A DNA stretch of 35,979 bases from positions 1 to 35,979 of the forward strand of contig JAFGGY010000134.1 of NCBI GenBank assembly GCA_016930365.1. Direction: 5' to 3'. This stretch comes from Prolixibacteraceae bacterium (GTDB taxonomy: Bacteria; Bacteroidota; Bacteroidia; Bacteroidales; Prolixibacteraceae). Of this stretch, positions 9,305-18,404 are shown piece by piece. The notes beneath the pieces were generated by a model. The model worked only from the letters and a program-made list of their open reading frames with translations. It did no database searches and was not told the origin of the DNA. Both the position numbers and the translations under genes were made by a program. Within the stretch, counting starts at the first letter, position 1, and each line of letters begins with the position of its first letter.

Positions 9305-9325
9305 CGGTTTGATACATCCAAACCG
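9305..9325. repeat. Inverted repeat in the leader of the PGAM-like gene
   Basis: CGGTTTG (9305-9311) and CAAACCG (9319-9325) are perfect 7-base arms around a 7-base loop, 27 bases upstream of the start codon at 9277. No T-tract follows on the coding (minus) side, so it is not a standard terminator. It may be an operator or a 5'-leader hairpin. Confidence 0.4.
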
Positions 9326-9339
9326 TAAAAAACGTGTTC

Positions 9340-9369
9340 CAAAAATAAAAAATTGGCATCTACTTCAAA
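9340..9369 (-). promoter_or_regulatory. Candidate internal promoter for the PGAM-like gene and thrC
   Basis: On the minus strand, TTTG (9366-9369), 18 bases, then TATTTTTG (9340-9347). Both boxes match the Bacteroidota consensus, with a spacer about one base shorter than usual. It lies in the only long gap (143 bases) of the thr cluster. Confidence 0.4.
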
Positions 9370-9420
9370 CAAAAAAGCAGTTCTAACTTAAAATAGTTAA
9401 AAAAAACAACGCATTTGCTT

Positions 9421-10215
9421 TCAATTTGTTCCTCCTTCAACCTCTTCGAGTTCATCGCTACGGTCGATGGTGAAATCGCCACCGTAAAAATCACCCCCTG
9501 AGGGTAAAATCAGTCGATAATCGAGCAAGTATCCGAGTTCCATTGTTCCCGACTCTAATGTAAAATCGATAATATGACCACCCTTTTGCCTGTTCTTATC
9601 CAGAAAATGCAAATGAAACCCGGTTACATTAATCCCTTTGGCATAAGCCGGGCAATAAAATCCAACAATATCACCATACACATTTTCGAATTCGAATTCG
9701 GGCTGATTTACCGTAACATCGGCTAGCGGAGGATAGGGTTTTACCTGTGCGGGCACACTTCGGGTATGCACATAACTAAATTGACCTTTAAGTAGTACCA
9801 GATAAAAAATATTGGGTGTTGGAAAATACGTATTGAAATTTTCATCAAAAAATGTAAAATCTACGTTATTCAACACATACGAAGTATCGGCTAAATAAGG
9901 AGTAACCGCTGCAAAAGGAGTTGTTTCGTTATCGGCCGGCAGGTAAACATCACCATCGGCTCGTACCTGGAAAACGGTATCGTTCAATACAATCATTTCG
10001 CCATCGAGTGCATGGAATGTGCCAATTCCGTAGCCTCCATACGATTTTAACTCGTCAAGAGACATAAAGCCATCGTAAAAACCTTGCAATAAGGCATCGA
10101 TAACCGAAACCTGAACCAACGTTGGAGTTGCTTTTGAAGCTGGTTCTTTAATTTGCTCTTCGGAGCAGGAACTCATGAAGAAAACAGCACCAAAAATAAT
10201 TAAAAAGTATCGCAT
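9421..10215 (-). CDS. budA: Acetolactate decarboxylase, predicted lipoprotein
   Basis: 264 residues matching alpha-acetolactate decarboxylase, which converts 2-acetolactate to acetoin. Zinc ligands are visible as HLH and a following His (His201, His203, His214 in GFHLHFLDKNRQKGGHI). The catalytic region GIGTFHALDGEM carries Glu73, and the HTRSVPAQ segment carries the conserved Arg152. Unusually for an enzyme embedded in a biosynthetic operon, it begins with a lipoprotein signal (RYFLIIFGAVFFMSSC, Cys17), so it should be exported and lipid-anchored. Secreted relatives exist, for example in Brevibacillus. It lies 10 bases after thrA and is almost certainly cotranscribed with it. It could remove acetolactate that leaks from the cell; the physiological reason is unknown. 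Confidence 0.88.
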   Translation of the reverse strand: MRYFLIIFGAVFFMSSCSEEQIKEPASKATPTLVQVSVIDALLQGFYDGFMSLDELKSYGGYGIGTFHALDGEMIVLNDTVFQVRADGDVYLPADNETTPFAAVTPYLADTSYVLNNVDFTFFDENFNTYFPTPNIFYLVLLKGQFSYVHTRSVPAQVKPYPPLADVTVNQPEFEFENVYGDIVGFYCPAYAKGINVTGFHLHFLDKNRQKGGHIIDFTLESGTMELGYLLDYRLILPSGGDFYGGDFTIDRSDELEEVEGGTN

Positions 10216-10225
10216 AAGATTAGGT

Positions 10226-12652
10226 TTAGATGTTTGCTATACGTATTATATCGGCAAAAACGCCGGCCGCAGTTACCGCAGCACCGGCTCCATATCCTTT
10301 TATCTGCAAGGGATATTCCTTGTATCGTTCGGTAGTAAGCAATATGATATTATTACTTCCTTCGAGGTCGAAAAAGGGTGAATTTTGCGATACGGTTTGC
10401 AATTCAACTTTCGAATTTTGAGGCTCAAAGGTAGCAATAAAACGCCACTTCTGTTTGTTGGCTGCCAGCTCTTTCCGTTTAAGTTCAAAAGATTCGTCCA
10501 ATGCTTTTACACCGACCCAGAAATCGTTCATCGAACCAGAAAATAACGATTCAGGGATAAATTTTTGCACTTTTACATCGCTCTCTTCAAGCGGATAACC
10601 AGCCTCGCGCGACAAAATCAGCAGCTTACGTACAACATCCTTTCCACTCAGGTCAACCCTCGGGTCGGGTTCCGAATAACCGGCATCGCGTGCCATTTCG
10701 ATGGCCTTACTCAAAGGCACATCACTACCCAGGGTATTGAAGATAAAGTTGAGGGTTCCGGATAAAACAGCCTGTATTTTTATAATCTTATCGCCACTGT
10801 TAATCAGGTCTTTTATGGTTGAAATAATTGGCAGTCCGGCACCAACATTGGTTTCGAAAAAGAATTTTATGCCTTTGCGAACGGCCGAATCTTTCAACAT
10901 TTTATAGTTGCTATACACCGACGAAGCAGCCACTTTATTGGCCGCAACCACCGATATTCGGGCATCGAGAATTTTATGGTAGTAATTGGCCAGCTCTTCG
11001 TTGGCGGTGCAATCAACAAATACCGAGTTAAACATGTTCATCTCAATCATTTGGTCGGTAAACGTATCGAATCCCGATTTAGAACTCGATTCTTTTAATA
11101 ATTCGGCAAAATTACCAGGGTCGATTCCTTCGCGATTGAAAAGCATTTTTTTGCTGTTGGCTACTCCAACCAGTTTCAGTTTCAACCGTTGCTCGTTAAA
11201 AAGTTTCTCCTGCTGATTTTTGAGCTGCTCCAGGAATATGCCGCCAACTGTTCCCACGCCAATCAAGAACAGATTTAACTCTTTGTACGAGGTAAGGAAG
11301 AACGCTTCGTGAACTACGTTGAGCGTTTTACGCAAATCGTCGGTACGCACTACCCACGAGATGTTTAACTCGGAAGCCCCCTGGGCAATAGCCCGAATAT
11401 TCACCCCGTTTTTGCCAAGTGTATTAAACAGTTTACCGGCAATACCGGCACTTTCTTTCATATTTTCGCCAACAATAGCTACAATCGAAAGACCATTCTC
11501 GGGTATCACACCATTTACATATCCTTTTGCTATTTCATGTTGAAATTCATTTTCAACAGCCTCTTGTGCTTTTATTGCTTCACCGGTCGAGACAGCCACC
11601 GAAATTGAATTTTCAGAAGAAGCCTGCGAAATAAGAATCACATTAATTTTCTCTTTAGCCAGGGCCGTAAACATGCGCATCGAAATGCCGGTTACGCCCA
11701 CCATACCAGCACCATGCAGGGTAAGCAGCGTAATACCCGATATCGAAGAAATACCCTTAATAATTCGCTCCTGCCCGGCAAGTTTTTCGTACCCGATGAG
11801 CGTACCATCGGCATCGGGCTCACTTGTATTTTTAATGCGAACAGGAATTCGCTTACGGTAAACCGGCAAAATAGTAGGCGGATAAATGACCTTAGCCCCA
11901 AAATGCGAAAGCTCCATAGCTTCGGCATAGGTCAGGTAATCGATGGTGTATGCCTTGCTGATAACCCGTGGGTCGGCAGTCATAAATCCATTAACATCGG
12001 TCCATATTTCGAGCGATTCGGCATTAAGTGCCGCAGCGTATAGGGCTGCCGAATAATCGGAGCCACCTCGCCCAAGGGTAGTAGGCTCGCCATGGTTGCT
12101 TTTCGACACAAAGCCCGGGGCTACCGCTATACCGCTGAAACCATTAAAAGCATCGACAATTCGTTGATTTGTAGCCTCAAACGCGACTTCAGCCTTTACA
12201 AAATTATTATCGGTTACAATTAAGTCGCGACTATCGACCCAACGGGCATTTAGAAAAGAAGCAATAATTGTTGACGACAGCAATTCGCCAATACCCCCGA
12301 TACGGTCGAGTGTTTTATTGGTTAACTCTCCTATCATCGAAACACCTTTTATAAGGTTCTCAAGTTCGTTGAGACAAGTTTGCACTTTTTGTTTAACTGG
12401 CTCCTTTTCAGCTTCCGGGAGTAAGATGTCGATGGTTGTCATGTGGCGGGTGGTGATTTCCATCATTTCGTTTACATCGAAGGTTCGTGTTGCTTCGGCC
12501 GTACGTGCCATGTTTAACACCTGGTCGGTTACACCGCCAAATGCCGAAACAATTACCACTACATCGCCGTCCTGACGATGAATAATATCTTTCACCCTAC
12601 GCAGGTTTTCAATACTTCCGACTGAAGTCCCACCAAATTTTAAAACCTTCAT
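10226..12652 (-). CDS. thrA: Bifunctional aspartokinase / homoserine dehydrogenase
   Basis: 808 residues, the usual length of the fused enzyme. Residues 1-290 are aspartokinase (KFGGTSVGS at the start, GRGGSDYSAALYAAAL, WTDVNGFMTADPR). Residues about 305-460 form the regulatory ACT region (LTLHGAGMVGVTGISMRMF, IVAIVGENMK). Residues about 465-808 are homoserine dehydrogenase (NAD(P)-binding LIGVGTVGGIFLEQL, VAANKVAAS, GAGLPIISTIKDLINSGD). It performs the first and third steps of the aspartate pathway to threonine and homoserine. It heads the operon thrA, acetolactate decarboxylase, PGAM-like kinase, thrC. Only about 30 bases separate its start from the recA terminator and no leader peptide was found, so no attenuator is apparent. 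Confidence 0.97.
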   Translation of the reverse strand: MKVLKFGGTSVGSIENLRRVKDIIHRQDGDVVVIVSAFGGVTDQVLNMARTAEATRTFDVNEMMEITTRHMTTIDILLPEAEKEPVKQKVQTCLNELENLIKGVSMIGELTNKTLDRIGGIGELLSSTIIASFLNARWVDSRDLIVTDNNFVKAEVAFEATNQRIVDAFNGFSGIAVAPGFVSKSNHGEPTTLGRGGSDYSAALYAAALNAESLEIWTDVNGFMTADPRVISKAYTIDYLTYAEAMELSHFGAKVIYPPTILPVYRKRIPVRIKNTSEPDADGTLIGYEKLAGQERIIKGISSISGITLLTLHGAGMVGVTGISMRMFTALAKEKINVILISQASSENSISVAVSTGEAIKAQEAVENEFQHEIAKGYVNGVIPENGLSIVAIVGENMKESAGIAGKLFNTLGKNGVNIRAIAQGASELNISWVVRTDDLRKTLNVVHEAFFLTSYKELNLFLIGVGTVGGIFLEQLKNQQEKLFNEQRLKLKLVGVANSKKMLFNREGIDPGNFAELLKESSSKSGFDTFTDQMIEMNMFNSVFVDCTANEELANYYHKILDARISVVAANKVAASSVYSNYKMLKDSAVRKGIKFFFETNVGAGLPIISTIKDLINSGDKIIKIQAVLSGTLNFIFNTLGSDVPLSKAIEMARDAGYSEPDPRVDLSGKDVVRKLLILSREAGYPLEESDVKVQKFIPESLFSGSMNDFWVGVKALDESFELKRKELAANKQKWRFIATFEPQNSKVELQTVSQNSPFFDLEGSNNIILLTTERYKEYPLQIKGYGAGAAVTAAGVFADIIRIANI

Positions 12653-12681
12653 TCTGTAAATTTTTAATGTTAAAAGCTGAT

Positions 12682-12720
12682 AAAAAAATTTCCGGTAAAA
12701 ATCACTGTTTTTACCGGAAA
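12682..12720 (-). terminator. Rho-independent terminator of bcp-recA
   Basis: Perfect 13-base arms TTTCCGGTAAAAA (12689-12701) and TTTTTACCGGAAA (12708-12720) with a 6-base loop. On the minus strand the stem is followed by seven T residues (complement of 12682-12688). It isolates recA from thrA. Confidence 0.95.
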
Positions 12721-12750
12721 TATAAAATTATACAAAAGCAAAAACAGCGA

Positions 12751-13773
12751 TTATTCGTCGTTTGTTGTTCGTGTCATTGCTTCTAATATTTTAACTTCGA
12801 GTTCATGAGCGAGCTCCGGATTATCTCTCATAAGCGTTTTCACTGCTTCGCGGCCTTGTCCGAGCTTCGAATCGCCGTAGCTAAACCACGAACCACTTTT
12901 CTTCACAATACCGTAATCAACCCCCAGGTCAACAATTTCGCCGGATTTTGAAATGCCTTCGCCATACATAATGTCGAATTCGGCTTTTTTGAACGGTGGT
13001 GCTACTTTATTTTTCACCACTTTCACACGGGTATGGCTACCGGTAACTTCCTCGCCATCTTTAATTTGACCAATACGACGGATATCGAGACGCACCGAAG
13101 CATAAAACTTAAGCGCATTACCCCCGGTAGTTGTTTCGGGATTTCCGAACATCACGCCAATTTTTTCGCGCAACTGGTTAATAAAAATACAGCAGGTTTT
13201 GGTGCGGCTAATGGTTCCGGTTAGTTTCCGCAAAGCCTGCGACATAAGCCTGGCCTGTAAACCCATGCGAGAGTCTCCCATATCGCCTTCGATTTCGGCT
13301 TTAGGAGTAAGTGCAGCCACCGAGTCGATAACGATAATATCGATGGCCCCCGAACGAATAAGGTTATCGGCTATTTCGAGAGCCTGTTCACCGTTATCGG
13401 GTTGCGATATCAGCAATTCGTTAATATCGACCCCCAGTTTTTTTGCATACGATGGGTCGAATGCATGCTCGGCATCGATAATTGCGGCAATACCGCCTGC
13501 TTTTTGAGCTTCGGCTATGGCGTGAATAGCCAGGGTTGTTTTACCTGAAGATTCGGGACCGTAAATTTCTATCACGCGTCCTTTTGGGAAACCACCCACA
13601 CCTAGTGCGGCATCTAGCCCAATTGAACCCGATGAAATTGCGGGGACATCTTCTACTGCCCTGTCGCCCATGCGCATAATCGAACCTTTGCCGTACGACT
13701 TGTCGATTTTGTCCATGGTTAGCTGAAGGGCTTTCAGTTTTTCTTTGTTGATTGTTGCTTTTTCGTCGCTCAT
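12751..13773 (-). CDS. recA: RecA recombinase
   Basis: 340 residues, full length. It carries Walker [10 protein letters not shown] (72-80), the RecA signature [14 protein letters not shown], the DNA-binding loop region [16 protein letters not shown] and the conserved [22 protein letters not shown]. It polymerises on single-stranded DNA for homologous recombination and triggers LexA-type autocleavage where an SOS regulon exists. The start is one base beyond the bcp stop codon, so the two genes form one transcript ending at the strong terminator at 12682-12720. No obvious SOS box was recognised upstream of bcp. Confidence 0.98.
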   Translation of the reverse strand: MSDEKATINKEKLKALQLTMDKIDKSYGKGSIMRMGDRAVEDVPAISSGSIGLDAALGVGGFPKGRVIEIYGPESSGKTTLAIHAIAEAQKAGGIAAIIDAEHAFDPSYAKKLGVDINELLISQPDNGEQALEIADNLIRSGAIDIIVIDSVAALTPKAEIEGDMGDSRMGLQARLMSQALRKLTGTISRTKTCCIFINQLREKIGVMFGNPETTTGGNALKFYASVRLDIRRIGQIKDGEEVTGSHTRVKVVKNKVAPPFKKAEFDIMYGEGISKSGEIVDLGVDYGIVKKSGSWFSYGDSKLGQGREAVKTLMRDNPELAHELEVKILEAMTRTTNDE

Positions 13774-13774
13774 A

Positions 13775-14236
13775 TTACTTGAGAGTACTTAATATTTGAT
13801 TTGTATGTTCTTTTGTTTTTACCTTTTCAAACACTTGGGCAATGCGCCCATCTTCGTTTATAACAAAGGTTGTACGCAAAACCCCCATGTACGTTTTACC
13901 GTACATTTTCTTTTCGCCCCATGCACCATATTGCTGCAAAATTTCTTTTTCGGTATCGGCTACCAGGTTGAAATTCAATTGATACTTCTCAGCAAATTTT
14001 TTGTGCGATGCCACACTGTCGGGGCTTACTCCAATGACTTCGAACCCCTTCGACAACCACATATTGTAATTATCGTTTAAATCGCAGGCTTCGGAAGTAC
14101 ATCCCGGGGTGTTATCTTTCGGGTAAAAGTATAAAATTACTTTCTTTCCGTTGTAATCTGACAAAGAAATTTGTTCACCATTTTGGTTAAGCCCTTTAAA
14201 ATCGGGGGCTACATCACCAATTTCTAATTTCGACAT
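13775..14236 (-). CDS. bcp: Thioredoxin-dependent thiol peroxidase (Bcp/PrxQ)
   Basis: 153 residues of the PrxQ/BCP class of peroxiredoxins, which reduce hydrogen and organic peroxides with electrons from thioredoxin. The peroxidatic cysteine lies in [18 protein letters not shown], and the second cysteine five residues on is the resolving cysteine of the atypical 2-Cys type. The remaining signature segments ([28 protein letters not shown]) are present. Directly followed by recA with a one-base gap, which would couple peroxide defence with DNA repair in one transcript. Confidence 0.95.
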   Translation of the reverse strand: MSKLEIGDVAPDFKGLNQNGEQISLSDYNGKKVILYFYPKDNTPGCTSEACDLNDNYNMWLSKGFEVIGVSPDSVASHKKFAEKYQLNFNLVADTEKEILQQYGAWGEKKMYGKTYMGVLRTTFVINEDGRIAQVFEKVKTKEHTNQILSTLK

Positions 14237-14314
14237 AATGCTGTATTTTTAAAATTATCGATATAGTTTTTGTATTTTTACATTTTGTATTTTCAAAAAT
14301 CACAAAAGAGACTT

Positions 14315-15832
14315 ATGAAGAAGCACATAGTATTGAACACATTGTTATTCGGTTTTGTTTTCGTTTTTGCTACAAACATTTTGATGGCACAAAGTAACGA
14401 AGAACTGGCCAAAGAACAGTTTTCAGATGGTGAATTTGCACAGGCTCTGCCCCATTTCGAATCGCTATACAAACTGTATCCTACCGATGCCTGGGTGCAA
14501 TATTACTATGGCGTTTGCCTGACCGAAACCAATCAGTTCAGCCTCGAAACCCGGAAAATATTGCTCCAATCGGCACAAGATAACGTTCCCGGCAATGTAT
14601 TTTTTTACATCGCAAAAAATTACCATGCCATGGAGCAGTTCGAAACAGCCCGGCAATACTACGAGCGCTTCGACGACTATGCCCGCAAGCGCGAAAAACG
14701 AAAACTCAACTTCGACACTTACTACGAAGCATGCATAAATAACGAAAATCCTTTTGATATTGCTCAAATTCGCCACGAAGAACAAGCGCCAGAAAACAAA
14801 CAAACACCGACACAAACCCAGGAAGAAAAAACACAAGATGCAACAACGCCAGAACCAGCCAAAACGGAGGAAAACAAAACAATTTCCAGCTCTAAACCCG
14901 AGAACACTCAACATGTAGAATTCGAGGCAGAACCAATCGAAAAAGAAAGCCTGGAAATACCTGCAAGGCTTAACGATTCAATCTTTAATTTTAATGTAAT
15001 TGGCGACATTTTGTATCACCAACTTTCGCAATTCAAAACCACCGAAGGAAAAACTTCGTTTGTAAAAGGAATAATTAACAGTCGTCAGCTCGACCAATCG
15101 ATGAACGAGGTGAATCTGCTCAGGAAGCAATATCAAAACGCCGGCAGCGAAGAACAAAAAAAGGAAATTGCCCAAAAAGTGATTGACCTCGAGCTTGAAA
15201 ACATTAAACTAAAATCGGTACGCGACCAAGCATACAGCGAAGCACGCCGACACGAAATGAGCTATTGGAATCATGCACAAAACGACGAAAAAATTCAACT
15301 AAAAAATGAAAACGACTCGATTACAGCTTCGCTTAGAACCCCAAATACGCCCTCGCAGGCAGACGAAATCACAAGCAGAGAAGCTCACGAAGAGTTGGCA
15401 TCAGATACGCTCGGTGTTGAAAATGAACAAACTGCAATACCAGTAATAGTAGAAAACATACCCGAAGAAACAGCCCCAGCTACTGTTGCCCCACCTGCCG
15501 AAAGCAAAAACGACATTCGGTACAAAGTACAAATCGGTGCATACAGCAAAGGGCTTCCCGAATACATTGACCGGCTTTATAAAAAACTTTCGGTGCTGCG
15601 TAAAATCGACAACTACACCGACGACCGTGGTATCGTAGTTTATACCATAGGAAATGTCGATAATTTTGAGGATGCCGTTAAACTACAGAATCAAATCAGG
15701 CAGGAAGGCGTAAAAGATGCCTTTGTAGTTGCATATAATAACGGAAAAAGAATAACTTTGAGCGAAGCGCGTGAAATTCAGAAAAATGAAACGAACAAAA
15801 TTCGAACGCGAACCACAACCGAAAATAACTAA
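14315..15832 (+). CDS. TPR and SPOR domain exported protein
   Basis: 505 residues from the ATG at 14315. This start is preferred over one 45 bases upstream because a signal peptide follows at once (KKHIVLNTLLFGFVFVFATNILMA). Residues about 25-140 hold TPR-like helices (ELAKEQFSDGEFAQALPHFE, NYHAMEQFETARQYYERFDD). A long low-complexity Glu/Gln/Thr-rich linker and a coiled-coil-like helix follow (about 250-330). Residues about 400-480 are a SPOR domain (YKVQIGAYSKGLPEY, VYTIGNVDNFEDAVKLQNQI). SPOR domains bind peptidoglycan stripped of stem peptides, typically at the septum, so a role in cell envelope or division is inferred. Divergent from bcp-recA. Confidence 0.82.
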   Translation: MKKHIVLNTLLFGFVFVFATNILMAQSNEELAKEQFSDGEFAQALPHFESLYKLYPTDAWVQYYYGVCLTETNQFSLETRKILLQSAQDNVPGNVFFYIAKNYHAMEQFETARQYYERFDDYARKREKRKLNFDTYYEACINNENPFDIAQIRHEEQAPENKQTPTQTQEEKTQDATTPEPAKTEENKTISSSKPENTQHVEFEAEPIEKESLEIPARLNDSIFNFNVIGDILYHQLSQFKTTEGKTSFVKGIINSRQLDQSMNEVNLLRKQYQNAGSEEQKKEIAQKVIDLELENIKLKSVRDQAYSEARRHEMSYWNHAQNDEKIQLKNENDSITASLRTPNTPSQADEITSREAHEELASDTLGVENEQTAIPVIVENIPEETAPATVAPPAESKNDIRYKVQIGAYSKGLPEYIDRLYKKLSVLRKIDNYTDDRGIVVYTIGNVDNFEDAVKLQNQIRQEGVKDAFVVAYNNGKRITLSEAREIQKNETNKIRTRTTTENN

Positions 15833-15876
15833 ATGCGAGTTCCATGAGTCACCATTAAAAATTATAGTTAAGACGA

Positions 15877-16155
15877 ATGAATAAAAGAATTACCAAAAAC
15901 AGACCTGCTACCGGAAGCTGTCAGAAAACAACAGAAGAACGTTACCTGGTACTGATTAACGACGATGAACACTCGTTCGATTATGTTATCGACACCCTGA
16001 TTGAAGTGTGTGGGCACAACTACGAGCAAGCAGCTCAATGCACCGTAATTACACACCACAAAGGAAAATGCGACATAAAAAAAGGACCGGTTGAATTACT
16101 TCGCCCCATGCGAATTTCGCTAGTAAACCGCGAACTAAAAGCAATAATTAGCTAA
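15877..16155 (+). CDS. clpS: ATP-dependent Clp protease adaptor ClpS
   Basis: 92 residues with the ClpS fold signature: YLVLINDDEHSFDYVIDTL (the N-degron pocket with the conserved NDD), then CGHNYEQAAQCTVITHHKGK and the C-terminal LLRPMRISLVNRELKAII. ClpS delivers proteins bearing N-end-rule destabilising residues to a Clp ATPase. The NDD and His residues that contact the substrate alpha-amino group appear present. It sits 10 bases before the nfeD-like gene, implying cotranscription with nfeD and floA. The N-terminal 25 residues are basic and probably flexible, as usual. Confidence 0.88.
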   Translation: MNKRITKNRPATGSCQKTTEERYLVLINDDEHSFDYVIDTLIEVCGHNYEQAAQCTVITHHKGKCDIKKGPVELLRPMRISLVNRELKAIIS

Positions 16156-16165
16156 ACACAAAAAT

Positions 16166-16636
16166 ATGGAATTTTTAACCATACTAATTCTAATATTACT
16201 GGGCATCATTCTGTTAATTATCGAATTTATGCTCATCCCCGGGGTAACCATTGCCGGTATTGCATCGGTAATTGCTTTTGGAGCTGCAATTGTGCTATCG
16301 TTTCAATATTGGGGAACTGTTCTGGGGCTTATCAGCCTGTTTTCGATACTAATATTTGTGCCTGTTTTTCTGTATTTTTTATTTAAGGGGCGCGCCATGA
16401 AACCCATGATGCTCAACACCGATATCGATGGCAAAGTAGTTAACATCGACAATCAAAAAATACATATTGGCGACGAAGGAGTAAGCATCGGGCGGCTCAA
16501 CCCGTCGGGCAGGGTAAAAATCGATAAGCTTAGCGTAGAAGCTCGCTCGCGGGGAATATACATTGACCCCAAAACCCCGGTGAGAATTATACAAATTGAA
16601 GGAAATACCGTAATTGTTGAACCTATAAATCCATAA
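16166..16636 (+). CDS. NfeD-like membrane protein
   Basis: 156 residues: three hydrophobic segments at roughly 2-25, 28-48 and 52-75 (including LILLGIILLIIEFMLIPGVT, with the family's typical EFMLIPG), then a soluble C-terminal NfeD OB-fold domain (about 90-156: GDEGVSIGRLNPSGRVKID, VRIIQIEGNTVIVEPI). This is the short NfeD form without the serine protease domain. NfeD proteins are almost always encoded next to a flotillin-like or stomatin-like gene, and here floA begins three bases after the stop codon. Presumed to work with FloA in membrane microdomains. Confidence 0.88.
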   Translation: MEFLTILILILLGIILLIIEFMLIPGVTIAGIASVIAFGAAIVLSFQYWGTVLGLISLFSILIFVPVFLYFLFKGRAMKPMMLNTDIDGKVVNIDNQKIHIGDEGVSIGRLNPSGRVKIDKLSVEARSRGIYIDPKTPVRIIQIEGNTVIVEPINP

Positions 16637-16639
16637 AAA

Positions 16640-17632
16640 ATGACAATTGAACTACCAGCATTACTGATTGTAATCGGAATCATCATTTTAATCTTTATCT
16701 TATTGTACTTTATCCCCATCGGGATATGGTTTTCGGCCCTGGTTTCGGGCGTACGTATTTCACTGCTTCAGCTCTTCCTGATGCGTTTCCGTAAAGTGCC
16801 ACCCGGCATTATTGTTCGCGCCATGATTGAAGCCTACAAAGCCGGTTTAGCCACCGTAAAGCGAGACGAACTTGAAGCGCACTACCTGGCCGGCGGGCAT
16901 GTCGAAAACGTAGTGCATGCCCTGGTATCGGCCGAGAAAGCCAATATCGACCTGACCTTTAAAATGGCAACAGCCATCGACCTTGCCGGCCGCGATGTAT
17001 TCGAAGCCGTACAAATGTCGGTAAACCCGCGGGTTATTAACACCCCACCGGTAACCGCCGTTGCCAAGGACGGAATTCAGCTGATATGCAAAGCACGGGT
17101 AACCGTACGCGCCAACATCAAACAATTGGTTGGTGGTGCCGGCGAAGAAACCGTACTGGCACGGGTTGGCGAAGGTATCGTATCGTCGATTGGCTCGAAC
17201 AACTCGCACAAGGCCGTACTCGAAAACCCCGACTCCATTTCGCGCGTAGTGCTCGAAAAAGGCCTCGATGCCGGTACTGCTTTCGAAATTCTTTCGATTG
17301 ATATTGCCGATATCGACATAGGTAAAAACATTGGAGCCTACCTACAAATCGACCAGGCCGATGCCGATAAAAATATTGCACAAGCCAAAGCCGAAGAACG
17401 CAGAGCAATGGCCGTAGCTACCGAACAGGAGATGAAAGCCAAAGCCCAGGAAGCCCGAGCAAAAGTAATTGAAGCCGAAGTAGAAATACCGCTTGCCATG
17501 GCCGAAGCTTTCCGCACCGGAAACCTTGGAATTATGGACTATATGCGCTACAAAAATATCGACGCCGACACCAATATGCGCGAAAGCATTGCCGGCGATG
17601 AAAATGAAAAAACAAGCGACCAGGACGATTAA
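16640..17632 (+). CDS. floA: Flotillin-like protein FloA
   Basis: 330 residues of the FloA/YqfA family: an N-terminal hydrophobic hairpin anchor ([20 protein letters not shown]), the highly conserved core ([68 protein letters not shown]), and an Ala/Glu-rich coiled-coil C-terminus ([20 protein letters not shown]). Bacterial flotillins form foci that affect membrane fluidity and assembly of membrane complexes. The gene ends the clpS-nfeD-floA unit, followed by a strong terminator. Codons are richer in G and C than in neighbouring genes, as might be expected if it is highly expressed (inference). Confidence 0.95.
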   Translation: MTIELPALLIVIGIIILIFILLYFIPIGIWFSALVSGVRISLLQLFLMRFRKVPPGIIVRAMIEAYKAGLATVKRDELEAHYLAGGHVENVVHALVSAEKANIDLTFKMATAIDLAGRDVFEAVQMSVNPRVINTPPVTAVAKDGIQLICKARVTVRANIKQLVGGAGEETVLARVGEGIVSSIGSNNSHKAVLENPDSISRVVLEKGLDAGTAFEILSIDIADIDIGKNIGAYLQIDQADADKNIAQAKAEERRAMAVATEQEMKAKAQEARAKVIEAEVEIPLAMAEAFRTGNLGIMDYMRYKNIDADTNMRESIAGDENEKTSDQDD

Positions 17633-17657
17633 ACTATTTATCGTAACATTAAAAAAG

Positions 17658-17689
17658 GCTGCTCATTTTAGGGATGAGCAGCTTTTTTT
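17658..17689 (+). terminator. Rho-independent terminator after floA
   Basis: GCTGCTCAT (17658-17666) and ATGAGCAGC (17674-17682), perfect 9-base arms with a 7-base loop and seven T residues at 17683-17689. Confidence 0.93.
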
Positions 17690-17813
17690 GTGTCGGCTAT
17701 TTATTCTTATTCTAAATTGAATGAATTTTCAGCTACATTCCAACTTTCTATAATTTGTTCTGTTTAGAATATACCATTTGAATAATAATTATAAACCAAA
17801 AAAATACAACAAC

Positions 17814-18395
17814 ATGAGTTTTGAATTACCAAAATTGAACTTTGCGCCCAACGCGCTTGAACCACAAATAAGCCAAAAAACCATAGAGTTTCATTATGGC
17901 AAGCACCACCAGGCTTATGTAAACAACCTGAACAACCTGATACCAGGCACGGCGTTTGAAAATGCTTCACTCGAAGAAATTATCAAAAAAGCCGATGGCG
18001 GTATTTTCAATAACGGAGCCCAGGTTTGGAACCACACCTTCTATTTTGAGCAATTTGCCAAAAATGGCAAAAAAGAACCTTCGGGCGCCCTTAAATCGGC
18101 CATCGAACAAGAGTTTGGCACCTTTGCCGAGTTTAAAGAAAAATTCTCGAAAGCAGCCGCAACCCTGTTTGGCAGTGGCTGGGCATGGTTGGTGGTTGAC
18201 CCCGACGGTGAATTGGAAATTGTACAAACCCCGAATGCAGGCAACCCGCTACGCGACGGGAAAAAGCCCATCCTAACCTGCGACGTGTGGGAACATGCCT
18301 ATTACCTGGATAAGCAAAATGCCCGCCCGAAATACATCGAAGACTTTTGGGAAATTCTCGATTGGGAAATTATTTCGGAAAGATATGCCGGATAA
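17814..18395 (+). CDS. sodB: Superoxide dismutase, Fe/Mn family
   Basis: 193 residues from ATG 17814, which begins the canonical MSFELPKLNF. A TTG 36 bases upstream adds a non-conserved tail and is rejected. Metal ligands are visible: His27 (FHYGKHH), His74 (QVWNHTFYF), Asp157 and His161 (DVWEHAYY). Gln70 in FNNGAQVWNH is the second-shell residue position typical of iron or cambialistic enzymes, while manganese enzymes carry it elsewhere. It dismutates superoxide in the cytoplasm. Flanked by its own terminators, so monocistronic. TATAATTTG at 17749-17757 may be the promoter core. Confidence 0.95.
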   Translation: MSFELPKLNFAPNALEPQISQKTIEFHYGKHHQAYVNNLNNLIPGTAFENASLEEIIKKADGGIFNNGAQVWNHTFYFEQFAKNGKKEPSGALKSAIEQEFGTFAEFKEKFSKAAATLFGSGWAWLVVDPDGELEIVQTPNAGNPLRDGKKPILTCDVWEHAYYLDKQNARPKYIEDFWEILDWEIISERYAG

Positions 18396-18404
18396 ATAGT
18401 ACGT

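Noticed and set aside
12653-12750. Possible attenuator upstream of thrA
   Set aside because: The hairpin with T-tract belongs to the end of recA, only about 30 bases separate it from thrA, and no Thr/Ile-rich leader frame was found.
14237-14314. Promoter pair in the bcp / TPR-SPOR divergent gap
   Set aside because: The region is so T-rich that several TTTG and TAnnTT-like motifs occur, but none at the right spacing; no single choice can be defended.
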